DNA from: Alphaproteobacteria bacterium
GTDB taxonomy: Bacteria; Pseudomonadota; Alphaproteobacteria; Caulobacterales; Maricaulaceae
Length of the DNA: 64,000 bases
Reading direction: 5' to 3'
Assembly (NCBI GenBank): GCA_030428405.1
Contig: JAUIEH010000001.1
Location: 1 to 64,000 of the forward strand
This document shows, piece after piece, positions 8,001 to 16,804 of this stretch. The translations under genes were made by a program, and so were the position numbers. The notes beneath the pieces were generated by a model. It was not told the origin of the DNA, made no database searches, and worked only from the letters and a program-made list of their open reading frames with translations. How positions within the stretch are numbered: the first letter of the stretch is position 1; each line of letters starts with the position of its first letter.

Positions 8001-10667
8001 AGCCGCGATCTCGTCAGCCAGCTGCTCCATGGTCAGGCCGCCAACAGGCGACGGGGTCGAGCCTAGCGCCGGATTTGCGGCAATCACGGAAATGGCGCCT
8101 GCTTCCTGGGGGCGCGACGCGGCAAACCGGTCAGCAAGCGCGGCCTCATCCGCAGGAAGGTCGTCGCCCCGGACGCGCCGCTGAAAAGCAATGATCGCGC
8201 GCCCTTCTTCCGCCATCGCTTCGACTAGCGCTTGGCGAAGGGCGTCGAGCCAATGTGATTTGGCGACGCCGACGGCGAGCTTGGCGGCGTCCTGCCGGCT
8301 ATCCGAGAACAGCACGAGCTTGCGCCGTGCATCTTCGGTGTTTGCACCAGGTGTTGCCGGCGCGATCTCGCGGAGAAGCGAGTCGGACAGGACCTGTGCG
8401 ATCTTCTGAAAGCCGGTGCGCTGCGTGCGGATTGGCGCAGCATTGGTCATCCTGCTCCAGTTGGCCTCGCAATGCGGGCACAGGGCAGGCCTCTCGTTGC
8501 GCGCAGACTCGACGGCAGCCCGATCCGGCACAGGGTAACGATGCAGGTCGGGAACATAGTAGATCCATCCGGTCGCGTCTTGCGTACGGCGCGCCAGTTG
8601 GATTTCTCCCGAGCGGTGGTCGAATTGCGCCCGGCGCCATTGCCGCCCGACCCCGTCCTGCGTCCATTGGTTTCTTTGCGGGTCTAGCAGACGTCCATCG
8701 GGCAGACGCGCGGGCCAGTAGACCGCGTAGTTGTCATATTCCCGGTCATTGGCGGTGTGGTCGGGCGCGTTCTCGATATTCGGATCGTCCGGCACCAGGG
8801 ACCACACGCCCGAGCGCGTCTCCCGGCGGTAGCCGCCGAGAAACACGTCTCCGCACGGCTCGCAATAGAGCATTTCTAGGGCGCGCGAGCCGCAGCGGCA
8901 GGTCGTGACTGGCCGGTTGAACAGCTGTCCGACGAGAACCTCTTGGCTGATGCGGTTAGCCTCGCTGCAGCCCGGATTACTGCATGCCCACACGCCCTGG
9001 ACGTTGCGGAAGAAGATGTGCGCGCGCAGGGGGAGCAAGGGCGCTCCGCTGTCCGAATGCGCCGACGACAGGGCAGCGACAAGTGCGTGTGCGCCGGCGG
9101 TGGCGCTGTCTTCCGGGACATCGGGAAACAGCGCTACGCCAATCGCTGAAGGCGCGTGCGGAACAATCGTCGGCTGCTCGTCCGAGCTGCCGTTGCACAC
9201 CGATCTGATGGCCTCCGGCGCGCGGATCGCTGTTAGCGCCGCGCCGAGGCGGCGCTCCGCCGGCAATGCGCCGTCTGGTGCCGCGATGCCCGCCTGTTCC
9301 GCGAAGCGGTCCACCGCCGTGTTGAGGTCCTCGGGAGGATCGACGACGAGCGCGCCGCCGAGTTCGGTGAGCGGCGCCGCAAGGTTTCGGACCGATCCCT
9401 CCGCTCCATGCGGAAGCGGCAGGGCGCCGCCGCGCACTAGGGCGAACGGCGTCGAACGGCCGAAGAACTGCCTCAGATAATCTTGGGCTCGCTCCTCGTC
9501 TTCTCCGAGCGAGGCGCTAGATGCGAAAATGCGCAGCTGTGGGTGATTGGGATGGAGACCGAGCCGTGCGAACAGAACGCGAAGTATATAGCCGACTTCC
9601 GTGCCCGGCGTGCCCCGGTAGCTATGCAGCTCGTCCACGACGAGTTGGAAGACATGGTTCGGATCGGCTTCAAGCCAGCGGCGCGTCGAGTCGAAGATCG
9701 GCGATTCTACATCGCGCATCAGCATGATGTTCAGCATGCTGTAATTAGTGATGAGTACGTCCGGCGGCGCGTCCTGCATGTCCCACCGGCTCCACATCTC
9801 GCCGCCATCCATCCGCTGAAAGAAGCGCTCAGCGCTCGTTCCGCGCACGGCGTCCGCGAGTTCAGCAAGCCGTCTCAACTCGTCCCTCAGGTTCGCTTCT
9901 TTGCTAGTGCTGTCGGGACGACCGGCGATAGGCGTCCAGCCCGTGTAGCGGCCGAACCAGAAGCGGTTGCCAGGACGGTGGGTGCCGAGCCAGGCCCGAG
10001 CCTCGTTGCCATCAAGAGCCTTGCGCAGCCGTGCCATCTGATCCTCAGCGAGCGCGTTAAGCGGGTAGAGCACGAGCGCGCGGACCGCCGGCAGTCGACC
10101 ACCCGCCTCATGCGCCCTCTGGGAGATGCGCGGATGGTGGACTCGCCGCCCCGAACCACGGGGCGGGTCCATCGCCCACCAGTCATTGCGCGGCGCAGCA
10201 GGCAATGCGGGCCAATGGGCTGACTCGCGTGCCAGCGCCGCGAGGATTGGCAGGTAGATTGCTTCGGTCTTGCCCGAGCCCGTACCGGTCAGAATGACTG
10301 TGTCACGCTGATCGGCGACGGAGATGCCGAGCATTTCGAACTGATGGGCGTAGAGTTCGAGTGGCGGGCGGTCCGGATCGGGAAGAAACAGGCCGCTCTC
10401 TGCAAATCCGGAGAAGTCCTCAAGCAGCTGGGTTGTCCAGCCATCGGCGTTGCCGAGCGCTGCAGGTATCGCCTGGCTGATGTCATGTCCGCTTCCGGCA
10501 TAGGGCGGCTGCGGCTCGATGAGCGGCTCGCGGTACAGTACGCCGTCCCGGTCGAGATTGCGCCGGCGCTCCTCGACGAGTTCCTCGAACCGGAGGTCGA
10601 AGGGGCTGTCGAAGTAGCGCAGATATGTTTGCGTGAGACCGTCGAAGGCCCGGATGGCGTTGGTCAT
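5034..10667 (-). CDS. druE: Druantia helicase DruE (superfamily 2 helicase with C-terminal DUF1998)
   Basis: This is a single 1877-residue frame. Helicase motifs are clear: a Q-motif-like AHQFEM (about 108-113), Walker A TGTGSGKT (127-134), motif Ia LVLYPLNALAEDQ, DELH (345-348), and SASLG as motif III. The second RecA-like half has LFSDSRQDAAKLA, TTTMEAGVDIG, and QQRVGRAGRRG as motif VI. A CxxC..CxxC zinc-binding stretch sits between them, and the C-terminus carries the DUF1998 pattern TSCPDCLRSYSN. A fused helicase plus DUF1998 near 1900 residues is the hallmark of DruE; DISARM splits these functions between DrmA and DrmB. It overlaps druG by ATGA. The exact mechanism of DruE in phage defence is not known to me. 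Confidence 0.85.
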   Translation of the reverse strand: MTNAIRAFDGLTQTYLRYFDSPFDLRFEELVEERRRNLDRDGVLYREPLIEPQPPYAGSGHDISQAIPAALGNADGWTTQLLEDFSGFAESGLFLPDPDRPPLELYAHQFEMLGISVADQRDTVILTGTGSGKTEAIYLPILAALARESAHWPALPAAPRNDWWAMDPPRGSGRRVHHPRISQRAHEAGGRLPAVRALVLYPLNALAEDQMARLRKALDGNEARAWLGTHRPGNRFWFGRYTGWTPIAGRPDSTSKEANLRDELRRLAELADAVRGTSAERFFQRMDGGEMWSRWDMQDAPPDVLITNYSMLNIMLMRDVESPIFDSTRRWLEADPNHVFQLVVDELHSYRGTPGTEVGYILRVLFARLGLHPNHPQLRIFASSASLGEDEERAQDYLRQFFGRSTPFALVRGGALPLPHGAEGSVRNLAAPLTELGGALVVDPPEDLNTAVDRFAEQAGIAAPDGALPAERRLGAALTAIRAPEAIRSVCNGSSDEQPTIVPHAPSAIGVALFPDVPEDSATAGAHALVAALSSAHSDSGAPLLPLRAHIFFRNVQGVWACSNPGCSEANRISQEVLVGQLFNRPVTTCRCGSRALEMLYCEPCGDVFLGGYRRETRSGVWSLVPDDPNIENAPDHTANDREYDNYAVYWPARLPDGRLLDPQRNQWTQDGVGRQWRRAQFDHRSGEIQLARRTQDATGWIYYVPDLHRYPVPDRAAVESARNERPALCPHCEANWSRMTNAAPIRTQRTGFQKIAQVLSDSLLREIAPATPGANTEDARRKLVLFSDSRQDAAKLAVGVAKSHWLDALRQALVEAMAEEGRAIIAFQRRVRGDDLPADEAALADRFAASRPQEAGAISVIAANPALGSTPSPVGGLTMEQLADEIAAQARDGIYPVTALQAEAERRLLTAGMNPGGVDRSVMWTDLEAGEGDWQRLLDWNRVPPGFYPDSDLTPDQRDHRRRIESAAREANAETVFSGGRRDFESLKLGTATFDRQRYPASDNVVQEAADSCIRLLGKRRRLDTHRATADDNRLPKYARDYISAVATARGPQYGDLERDVAELLGRAGVFDGGILMYSRLFIARPGERYYECARCSRVHLHPSGGICSGCEAPLGEPRQIGADDDQQPMDYYRWLATEAGPIFRLNCAEMTGQTDKLVARSRQRLFQNIPVGDEHALTDNLDLLSVTTTMEAGVDIGSLLAVMMANMPPMRFNYQQRVGRAGRRGAALSIGLTLCRGRSHDDYYFQRPERITADPPPPPYVDTERRQILQRVLSKEILRQAFAELALFPDALGNSVHGEFGPADAWTEPPIAQPAGYGGATVAEIIQEWIDRHPDEIGQVCDSLLVGTRLEGRPAERNEAIRWIESRLVREVTDATDDPGLIQVGLSERLANRGILPMFGFPTRSRNLYHRQPRRWPPKEVVDRDLELAVSQFAPGAETVKERAIHTAIGVVHYVPQGNRAIEDPNPLGPSVRIGLCGNCQHVETVNPDVPSCLVCGAPSGAGEQEYRPVDLRQPKGFQSYYAKARDYDGAFDFVPRAARPKVGNPSFALGSHLNFDIGAGPARVYVINDNGGRLFQLAQVWNNSNAMIDVDAALAADTKHAAALGRRAQANLTPRQAPIPCALAAISETDMLLLGISSYGQGCAADPRTPQGRAALYSLAFMLRRAASVLLDIQEYELKAGIRSHDDPAAGVVGQIFLSDTLENGAGYATYLGQPDVAEELQRMVAEQGPHEFHERLVAALHAEACYTSCPDCLRSYSNLAYHSLLDWRLAVDMARLALDPDVAITLASPLWSRVAETAALTLAGARPGFQQTVFAGVPAISNGQEAIIVTHPLWQSGAAGLAPELSAASEEAEQQGLRIDRVISVFEALRRPI

Positions 10668-11536
10668 GCGGGTTTGAGCCCCGTAATGGCCAGCAGCATC
10701 TGCGTGATACGCACCGGCACGTTTTGAAAAACTAGCTCCCGGCTATCCGTATCAGTTTCGGGCAGCTTTCCCGAGCATAGAACAAGTGCGCGCGCGATCA
10801 GTGCCGGTGGATAGAGCGCCCACGGCATGCGCAGACTGCGCGACGCGATATCCCAGCGGACGACCTTCGCCCGTTCGGCAGCAGCAAGCCTGCCAGCTCT
10901 TGGTTCTATCTGCGCCTGGCTGTTGGCGCCCTGCTTCAGAAGATGGACGTGGTCCCAATCGCGCTGGATGCGGAAGAAGCCGCGCCGCGCCTGCGCCGCC
11001 TCTTCGAGGGACGATGCGATCCAAGTCAGCTGGGATCGGGAGAACCGGCTAACCTCGCCGACCCGGCCAGCCACCATCGGGCATTCCGTTCGCGGCCAGT
11101 CCCGAATTTTTGGCAGACATGCCAGCAGCGTGAAGGCAGCATCGCGCTGAAAGGGAATCTTCGCTTCCGCCGCGGCGGCCATGAGGTCCGCGTCGCAGGT
11201 TCCGATGACCGCGTACACCGATGGACGAGCTACCTGGCACTGTTCAATACAATCGGTGTCCGTGCGTGCGCAGGCAGATTCCAGCCGCTGTAGCAGTCTC
11301 GGCGACCGCGCCCCGCAGAGTACAGCCTTGCACGCACCGGTCTCCTCGCTCTCCGTCATCGCCAGAACCGGTGGCGCTATGCGCCAGCTCCCGTTGGGCT
11401 CTATTTCGGCGTGACCGAGAGCGGAGAAGTCTCTCAGAATCCGCAGTGGCCGTTCATCCGCGACGATTTCGCGCGGAAGGTCGCCGTCGCGGCCCGAGAC
11501 GCGAAATGACATCCATTCGAGTAGGATGTCCGTCAT
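10664..11536 (-). CDS. druG: Druantia type II protein DruG
   Basis: The start at 11536 is chosen because its ATG overlaps the druF stop (ATGA); the frame stays open further upstream inside druF. The protein is 290 residues and I see no recognisable domain, transmembrane segment or catalytic motif. It has several Trp and Arg residues (ADWGR-like spacing is absent) and scattered cysteines without a clear zinc-binding pair. It is called DruG only by position: in type II Druantia the order is druM-druF-druG-druE, and size and coupling here agree. The stop overlaps the druE start. Confidence 0.65.
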   Translation of the reverse strand: MTDILLEWMSFRVSGRDGDLPREIVADERPLRILRDFSALGHAEIEPNGSWRIAPPVLAMTESEETGACKAVLCGARSPRLLQRLESACARTDTDCIEQCQVARPSVYAVIGTCDADLMAAAAEAKIPFQRDAAFTLLACLPKIRDWPRTECPMVAGRVGEVSRFSRSQLTWIASSLEEAAQARRGFFRIQRDWDHVHLLKQGANSQAQIEPRAGRLAAAERAKVVRWDIASRSLRMPWALYPPALIARALVLCSGKLPETDTDSRELVFQNVPVRITQMLLAITGLKPA

Positions 11537-13572
11537 ACCCGCCCCCTCCAAACGCGGCGCGCTGCGTCCTTTGCTGACCGCCAGGCAGCCCTCGCAGCCT
11601 CGGTGTCCGGGCGAATAGGAAGTCGGCGTGTTGCGGCTGACCGGACCGACCTGGCCCAATCCTGATCCGGTGCATTTTTCGTCCGGGGGCGATCTGCGCT
11701 TGTCCCACGGCCGAGCCATAGGACTTTGCCCTGGCCGCGGCGAAGCCCCTTAGACAGGACAAGGAAAGCTGGCCGAAAAGGCAGGATGCCGATAGCGGCT
11801 GGCGCATCCGTGCGGCGGATCAGGGCTTGGATATTGGCCCGTGCCCCAAGCGCCAGCGCGCTCCAACTTGAGTCCCATGCGACCACCATGCGCCCAGCGT
11901 TGGTGAAGATACGGGCACCGCAGATAGCAGTCCCTGCCCAGGGGGCGCTGTTACCCGATGGTTCGCGCTCAGGATGAGCATCCCACGTTTCCCAGCCATC
12001 TGCGCCCCCCGGATCAGCGAGGACGGAATAGGTCAATGACGGCCCTGGCACGACGTCGACGAGATGGCTTCCGGGCGTATCTGAGCCCGGCGCCGTCCAG
12101 CTGCCGTCGCTTTGCTGCGTCGCTCGCTGACTGCCGATCTCGACCTCGCAGCCGGCAGGAAGAGGTTCGATCAGGATTTTTGGAACGTGCCCTTCCGCAT
12201 ACGTATTGCCCCGGACGGCAAGTCCGCCAATGAGCCGAATTTCAGTTGCCACGCCAGGATCAAGGGGCCGCAGGTAGTCCTCGAGTTGGCGCTCGGGCGA
12301 ATGTCTGGGGGTGTAGCCCGTGAGTACCGCCCATCCTGCCGGAATGCCTATCCACCCCTGTATTACTTCGGGAAGCGGTGATCCTGTGGACGCCGCTGTC
12401 TCAAGCACGGCTGGAGTGTCTTCCTCGCGGCAGATGATGGAGTGTTCAACTCGTGAGCTGGCCGCCGGAACGGAGAGCAGGTCGGGCTCACCTGCTTCGT
12501 TCGCAAAAAGATGGATGGAGCGGGCGCTACGGAGCCATTGTAGCTGCTGCGACGGATCGGTGAGCCGGATCTCGGTAGCGAGAATGTCGGGCGTCCAATC
12601 GATATCGACGTCGTCATACCGGATGTCGTCGAACGCACGTACCGGCTCATCGCAAATGCCATCCAGCTCGATCCGTTCAGGAAGCCCTTCAGGTCGTGAG
12701 AGGACGATTGACAGGCGGATCGATTTGCGGTTCGCGTCGATCGCCAACCGAAGCCTTGCTTCGGATTTGCGCAGAGTAGAGGCGGAAGCCTGACCAGTGG
12801 GCGTGCTTTCGGCCGCATTCGCAGTAGCAGCTCTGCGCGCGCCGCGGCGGTCTTTGTGCCGAGCGGGCCGGCGCGGTGGCGCAGATGGCGGCGGATGCGA
12901 GACCGGCGCTCCGCTCGCAGCATCTGAGGATGCTGGCAGCGGCTTGGCGGCGGGCGCATCGCTGGCCGCGTCGACACTCCGAACGGGCTCGACAGTTGAT
13001 CGGGTCGCGCGGGAGGACTCACCTGAAGGGGGATGAAGTTGCTCGACTTCTGCCACCGGTGCCCGGGATTCTTCCAACGGCTTATTGTCAGGCTCGGTGC
13101 AATCGCATGTCCGCTCGTCTGCGCCGTCGTTGCAGGTCGGAGGCTCCTCGGGGGTGGCTTCCGCCGCGGTTTGTGGCAGTGGCTCCTCAAGAAGTGGAGA
13201 CGCAGGGCCGTCTGCGCGATGATCTAGTGCCTCGCCGCGTTGCTGCTCAACTGCAGATGCGTCCTTTGGGCTTTGCACCGGCGCGTCTGGAGGTGCTCCT
13301 CGGGACCGAGACGGTCCGCTGGCTGGCGGCTTTTCTGGCAAGGTGGAGGGTGATTTGGCGCTGGCGACTTCCCTCGGCACCGCCGGCTCTGACCTCGCCT
13401 TCTCGATCGGGCCGGAAATCTCAGCTGGCGCGTCCGCCTGCTCCGGAAGGGGCTTCGCGGCGGTCTCGCGAGGCTTTCGATTCTGGCGCCGCCAATGAAC
13501 CGCCAGATCAGCCCCTGCGGCTCTCGCTGCTCCTAAAACGGAAAGAACGAAACGGAGCGCGCCAGACAGCAT
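11533..13572 (-). CDS. druF: Druantia type II protein DruF
   Basis: A 679-residue protein starting 16 nt after the druM stop. The first 30 residues include a weakly hydrophobic start, then residues about 35-260 are low-complexity and rich in Pro, Ser, Glu and Ala, with an Arg/Lys stretch (RRPARHKDRRGARR). This suggests a long disordered linker. The C-terminal 400 residues look globular (for example GWIGIPAGWAVLTGY) but match no family I know. The name rests on its place between the methyltransferase and druG in a type II Druantia order. Confidence is moderate because there is no diagnostic motif. Confidence 0.65.
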   Translation of the reverse strand: MLSGALRFVLSVLGAARAAGADLAVHWRRQNRKPRETAAKPLPEQADAPAEISGPIEKARSEPAVPREVASAKSPSTLPEKPPASGPSRSRGAPPDAPVQSPKDASAVEQQRGEALDHRADGPASPLLEEPLPQTAAEATPEEPPTCNDGADERTCDCTEPDNKPLEESRAPVAEVEQLHPPSGESSRATRSTVEPVRSVDAASDAPAAKPLPASSDAASGAPVSHPPPSAPPRRPARHKDRRGARRAATANAAESTPTGQASASTLRKSEARLRLAIDANRKSIRLSIVLSRPEGLPERIELDGICDEPVRAFDDIRYDDVDIDWTPDILATEIRLTDPSQQLQWLRSARSIHLFANEAGEPDLLSVPAASSRVEHSIICREEDTPAVLETAASTGSPLPEVIQGWIGIPAGWAVLTGYTPRHSPERQLEDYLRPLDPGVATEIRLIGGLAVRGNTYAEGHVPKILIEPLPAGCEVEIGSQRATQQSDGSWTAPGSDTPGSHLVDVVPGPSLTYSVLADPGGADGWETWDAHPEREPSGNSAPWAGTAICGARIFTNAGRMVVAWDSSWSALALGARANIQALIRRTDAPAAIGILPFRPAFLVLSKGLRRGQGKVLWLGRGTSADRPRTKNAPDQDWARSVRSAATRRLPIRPDTEAARAAWRSAKDAARRVWRGRV

Positions 13573-13588
13573 AGAGAATCGCTCTTCG

Positions 13589-14818
13589 TCATGGGCGCAG
13601 CTGCGGGCCTTCGGCTTCTACGCCCAGAAGGGCACGAATGGCGTTCGAAACGGCGAGCCCCATTAAGGGCGGCACGGCGTTGCCGACCTGCTTCAGCTGC
13701 TGAAGCTCACTACCATAGAACACGAAGCCGTCGTGGAACGACTGCAAGCGCGCCGCTTCGCGTACAGTAATCCACCGATCGAACCTGGGATGAATCCACT
13801 CCGAGAGATCACGGTGCATCTGCGCGAGGATCGTATATGACGGCCTGTCCGGATCGAGCCGCCGCCACTTGTGCGCCCGACTTCCGTTCCAGAGATGCGA
13901 TGGCAGGGAATCTCCCCTCTCGCCCGGCTTGATGGCTTCGACGATTCGCTTCCGACGCTGCTCGATCCCCTTTGTGTGGTGATTGTGAAGAAGCCTGCTT
14001 CCGTTGAGCTGCGCGCATTTCGATCTGATGCTCAGAAGATATGTTTCGCAGTCGAGCCGCATGAGGCGCTGATATTCGGAACATCTGTCTTTCCGGCGTT
14101 TCGGGTACGGGAGGGGCCCATCATCTTCAGAAACTGATGAAGGAAGGTCCGAGATGGCTTCGCGGACCGTGACTGGCCGCCAGCATTTCTGCTCGGTCAT
14201 CAGGTCGCGGCAAGCATCTTCGAGGCTTGCCTCAAGAGGCAGCCCATCGCGAAGGCCAATGAAAAACACGCGGCGCCGGTCCTGAGGCACGCCAAAGTCG
14301 GAAGCAAGTAGCGCAACGATCGCTGTGCGGAGATATCCCGCCTTTTGAAAGACCTCCAAAATCTGATCCCGATAGTGGCCATTGCGCATGGCCACCATGT
14401 TGGGGACGTTTTCCATGATGAATGCTTTGGGCGCTAGCGCTTCGACGACGCGAGCGAACTCTCGGTACAGGAGGTTTCTCGGGTCTCGCAGGTCACGCGG
14501 GCCGATCTGGCTGAAACCCTGGCAGGGAGGGCCGCCATAGATCAGATCAATGTCCTCGGCAGCCAGCTCGCCTAGAGTTGGAATTTCGGGCCTGTCCTCT
14601 TTCAGAAAGCTGCGGATATCGCCACAGAAGAGCGGAACATCCGGAAAATTGGCTGAGAACGTCCGGCATGCATGTGGATCGGCTTCAACCGCGCACTTCA
14701 TCTCGTAGCCCGCTAGCCTGACACCAGAGCAAAATCCACCAGCCCCGCTGAACAGCGAAACGGCGGTTAAGCTCTCAAGCTCGTTATCGTCGGCGGCGCT
14801 GGCCTTTGCTTCCATCAT
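13589..14818 (-). CDS. druM: DNA (cytosine-5-)-methyltransferase DruM
   Basis: The 409-residue protein has all main m5C methyltransferase motifs in order: I SLFSGAGGF (21-29), IV GGPPCQGFS with catalytic Cys99, VI ENV (136-138), VIII QDRRR (179-183), a target-recognition region, and X QVGNAVPP near 384. It uses S-adenosylmethionine to methylate cytosine at an unknown site. It is the first gene of a six-gene minus-strand operon. In type II Druantia the methyltransferase is assumed to mark self DNA. Two adjacent ATG codons (14818, 14815) are possible starts. It could alternatively be read as an orphan Dcm with Vsr, but the coupling to druF-G-E argues against that. Confidence 0.93.
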   Translation of the reverse strand: MMEAKASAADDNELESLTAVSLFSGAGGFCSGVRLAGYEMKCAVEADPHACRTFSANFPDVPLFCGDIRSFLKEDRPEIPTLGELAAEDIDLIYGGPPCQGFSQIGPRDLRDPRNLLYREFARVVEALAPKAFIMENVPNMVAMRNGHYRDQILEVFQKAGYLRTAIVALLASDFGVPQDRRRVFFIGLRDGLPLEASLEDACRDLMTEQKCWRPVTVREAISDLPSSVSEDDGPLPYPKRRKDRCSEYQRLMRLDCETYLLSIRSKCAQLNGSRLLHNHHTKGIEQRRKRIVEAIKPGERGDSLPSHLWNGSRAHKWRRLDPDRPSYTILAQMHRDLSEWIHPRFDRWITVREAARLQSFHDGFVFYGSELQQLKQVGNAVPPLMGLAVSNAIRALLGVEAEGPQLRP

Positions 14819-15451
14819 TTTCTTCAGGACTCAGAGTTCTCTAGTGTCTGACGGCGAAGTATTCTGGATGGCGATGCCGTCCGCGTTCTTCGACAGAGCG
14901 GCGTTGCCTTTTGGGAAGCGCTTCCCCGGCAAGTTCTGTGTGAGCGTCAATCAACATCGCCATGTCGATACACCTCCATGGATGGGACCATCCGCCTCGA
15001 TGGACGGTCTCGGCCAATTTCTAACCCAAGCTGATTCTCGGGACGTTCGGCGACTAAGCCAAGTCCGTCAGTCAAACTAGGCCGAGTTGAGCGGGGCTCG
15101 TCCTGGGTTTCCGGTTTGGTACTTTGGGGACGGAGTCCCACTCAGGATCTCCCTCCCAGCGTCAATGCTCCGCCGAATTCCGGCCAGCGCTTTTTCGTGT
15201 TGGGCGATGCGGCGCTCACGCCGGTCACAGCATGCGACGCTTAGCTAGAGCAGGTTGTGGCGGTCTCAAGCATCCGCAAGCGTCCCCCTCTCTCAACCGC
15301 GCATCCTGGCGCGGCCGCAGCGCTGGTGAGCGAAACCCGTTCGGGTGCTCCGCTTCGCTGCGCCCTGACGGTTCGCTCGTGCAGCGGCCGCGCCCCAGCC
15401 TGCGCCGTTCGCGAGGGGATCGGCCCCGCGCGCCAGCTTGAGGAACCCACG
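14819..15451. other. Non-coding region between the defence operon and DUF736 gene
   Basis: About 630 bp without a supported gene; short frames here show no protein-like composition. It should hold the promoter of the druM operon. A short perfect hairpin GGATGG-GA-CCATCC lies at 14980-14993, about 160 bp upstream of druM, and could be an operator or just chance. The right half (15240-15440) is rich in gcggccgc-like inverted repeats, comparable with the segment upstream of ardC. Confidence 0.35.
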
Positions 15452-15778
15452 ATGGCCACGCTTGGATACGTCACCCGCCAGCCCGACGGCTCGTTCACCG
15501 GCGCTCTGCGCACGCTCTCAATTCGGGCCCGCCTCGACATTCTGCCCAATGACGGCAAGGTCGCCGACGGACATCCGGACTACCGCGTCTACGCCGAAGA
15601 CGGCGTCGAGATCGGCGCCGGCTGGAACCGGCGCTCGAAAGCCTCGGGCAACGACTACGTCTCCCTTAGCCTCGCCGCTCCCGAATTCGGGCCGCGTCCG
15701 ATCTACGCCAATCTCGGCCACACGGCCGGCTCGGACGATCCGGACGCGTTCACCCTGATTTGGAATCCGGCGAGCTGA
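15452..15778 (+). CDS. DUF736 family protein
   Basis: A 108-residue protein with the DUF736 pattern: start MATLGYV, a LRTLSIRA strand, YRVYAEDGVEIGAGW, and a LIWNP end. DUF736 proteins are common in the accessory regions of alphaproteobacterial conjugative elements; their function is unknown. A ribosome binding site (GAGGA, 15440-15444) supports this ATG. A strong terminator follows, so it is probably a single-gene transcript. Confidence 0.9.
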   Translation: MATLGYVTRQPDGSFTGALRTLSIRARLDILPNDGKVADGHPDYRVYAEDGVEIGAGWNRRSKASGNDYVSLSLAAPEFGPRPIYANLGHTAGSDDPDAFTLIWNPAS

Positions 15779-15793
15779 CGGCTCGCGCTTGGA

Positions 15794-15821
15794 GCCTCCG
15801 CGGATGCCGCGGAGGCTTCTT
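15794..15821 (+). terminator. Rho-independent-like terminator after the DUF736 gene
   Basis: A perfect 10-bp stem GCCTCCGCGG / CCGCGGAGGC with a 3-nt loop (15794-15816) is followed by TTCTT. It begins 15 bp after the DUF736 stop codon. Confidence 0.8.
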
Positions 15822-15922
15822 GACGCGGCTACTCACCGTCGTTGAACGGCTAGCACGGTATTTGCAACCTATCCGGTTAAGTCGCGGGTTGGCTCGCGCC
15901 GCCCGCATTGCAGGGGGCTGCA

Positions 15923-16780
15923 ATGATGACTGACCGAAGCGAGCAGGGGCCCTGGCGTCCAAATCCGGACGCCTACGCCTACACTCGGATGCTCTCGACC
16001 TCCGGCTGGGCGTGGGAGTTCTTGCGCCGCAATTCCCAGTTCCGCCGCGAGGCACTGAAGCACCGACGGCGCGATCGGCCGGAGCGCCGAAACACTATCA
16101 TCCCGTGTCCCCAAGACGACGGCACAATGTGGTTGATCGGCTTGCAGAGGGTCAACGTCGCCGAGCGCTGGGGCCTCGAACTCTTCCCTGATCCCGACAA
16201 AAACGGGCTCGAGACGACGCCGTTCTGGCTTCCTGACGTCATAGGTGGCGACATCGAAGCGCTCATGGAGCCGCCGGCTCGCATAGGCTGCGACCTCTTC
16301 TCGATCTCGAGCGTGCCGAAGCGCAAAACCGTGCTGATCCGGCTCGGCGAGCGCGTTCGCATGACTGTGGACGGCTCCGGCTTCAATGAGACGATAGGCT
16401 GCGCGGCGCCGTCGGCGCCGCCGAGCGGCGAGATACTCGTTGCGTTGACGGTCGGCGGCGAGCGCAAATTCCGCACTCATGTAGACCGCCTTGGCGCGTT
16501 CCTCGACTACTGCCAAGCATCCGCGCCGGGCGCGCCGCGCATGGCCGAGAACGCCTCGCGGAGATTGAGGGAGATCCTGATCGCCCTCGACGGGCGGCGT
16601 TCCGGGCGCTCCTATCGCGAAATCGCCTGCGCGTTCTACGAGCCCGATCAGGTCAAGGACGACTGGGCGACGAACGCTGCGATGAAGCAGAGAATTCGCC
16701 GCCTTGTCCTTCGCGGCGACAGCCTCATGCGGAGCTGCTACAGGAGGCTGGTTGCGCCGCGCGCGGCGGCAGCTTCCTGA
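15923..16780 (+). CDS. DUF2285 domain protein with N-terminal DUF6499-like regulator domain
   Basis: The frame opens at 15908 (TTG), but ATG 15923 is preferred because AGGGGG lies just upstream (15912-15917); ATG 15926 is also possible. The protein is about 285 residues. The N-terminus (YTRMLSTSGWAWEFLRRNSQFRREAL) is the short domain found at the start of many ICE 'transcriptional regulator' proteins. The C-terminus (LREILIALDGRRSGRSYREIA, then a KQRIRRLVLRGDSLM helix) fits DUF2285. Such proteins are typical accessory genes of alphaproteobacterial ICEs and may be regulators, but no target is known. Confidence 0.8.
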   Translation: MMTDRSEQGPWRPNPDAYAYTRMLSTSGWAWEFLRRNSQFRREALKHRRRDRPERRNTIIPCPQDDGTMWLIGLQRVNVAERWGLELFPDPDKNGLETTPFWLPDVIGGDIEALMEPPARIGCDLFSISSVPKRKTVLIRLGERVRMTVDGSGFNETIGCAAPSAPPSGEILVALTVGGERKFRTHVDRLGAFLDYCQASAPGAPRMAENASRRLREILIALDGRRSGRSYREIACAFYEPDQVKDDWATNAAMKQRIRRLVLRGDSLMRSCYRRLVAPRAAAAS

Positions 16781-16804
16781 ACAGCCAGCTAAGGAAATGG
16801 ACGT

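Noticed and set aside
5034..14818. Reading the defence operon as DISARM or BREX
   Set aside because: DISARM has separate DrmA helicase and DrmB (DUF1998) proteins and a DrmC PLD protein; BREX needs PglZ and BrxC. None is present, and helicase and DUF1998 are fused here.
13589..14818. Orphan Dcm-Vsr pair only
   Set aside because: The methyltransferase is the first gene of a tightly coupled operon and vsr is its fifth gene, so they are better explained as parts of one system.
14980..14993. Hairpin GGATGG-GA-CCATCC upstream of druM
   Set aside because: Six-bp stem is too short to separate from chance; mentioned only in the intergenic entry.
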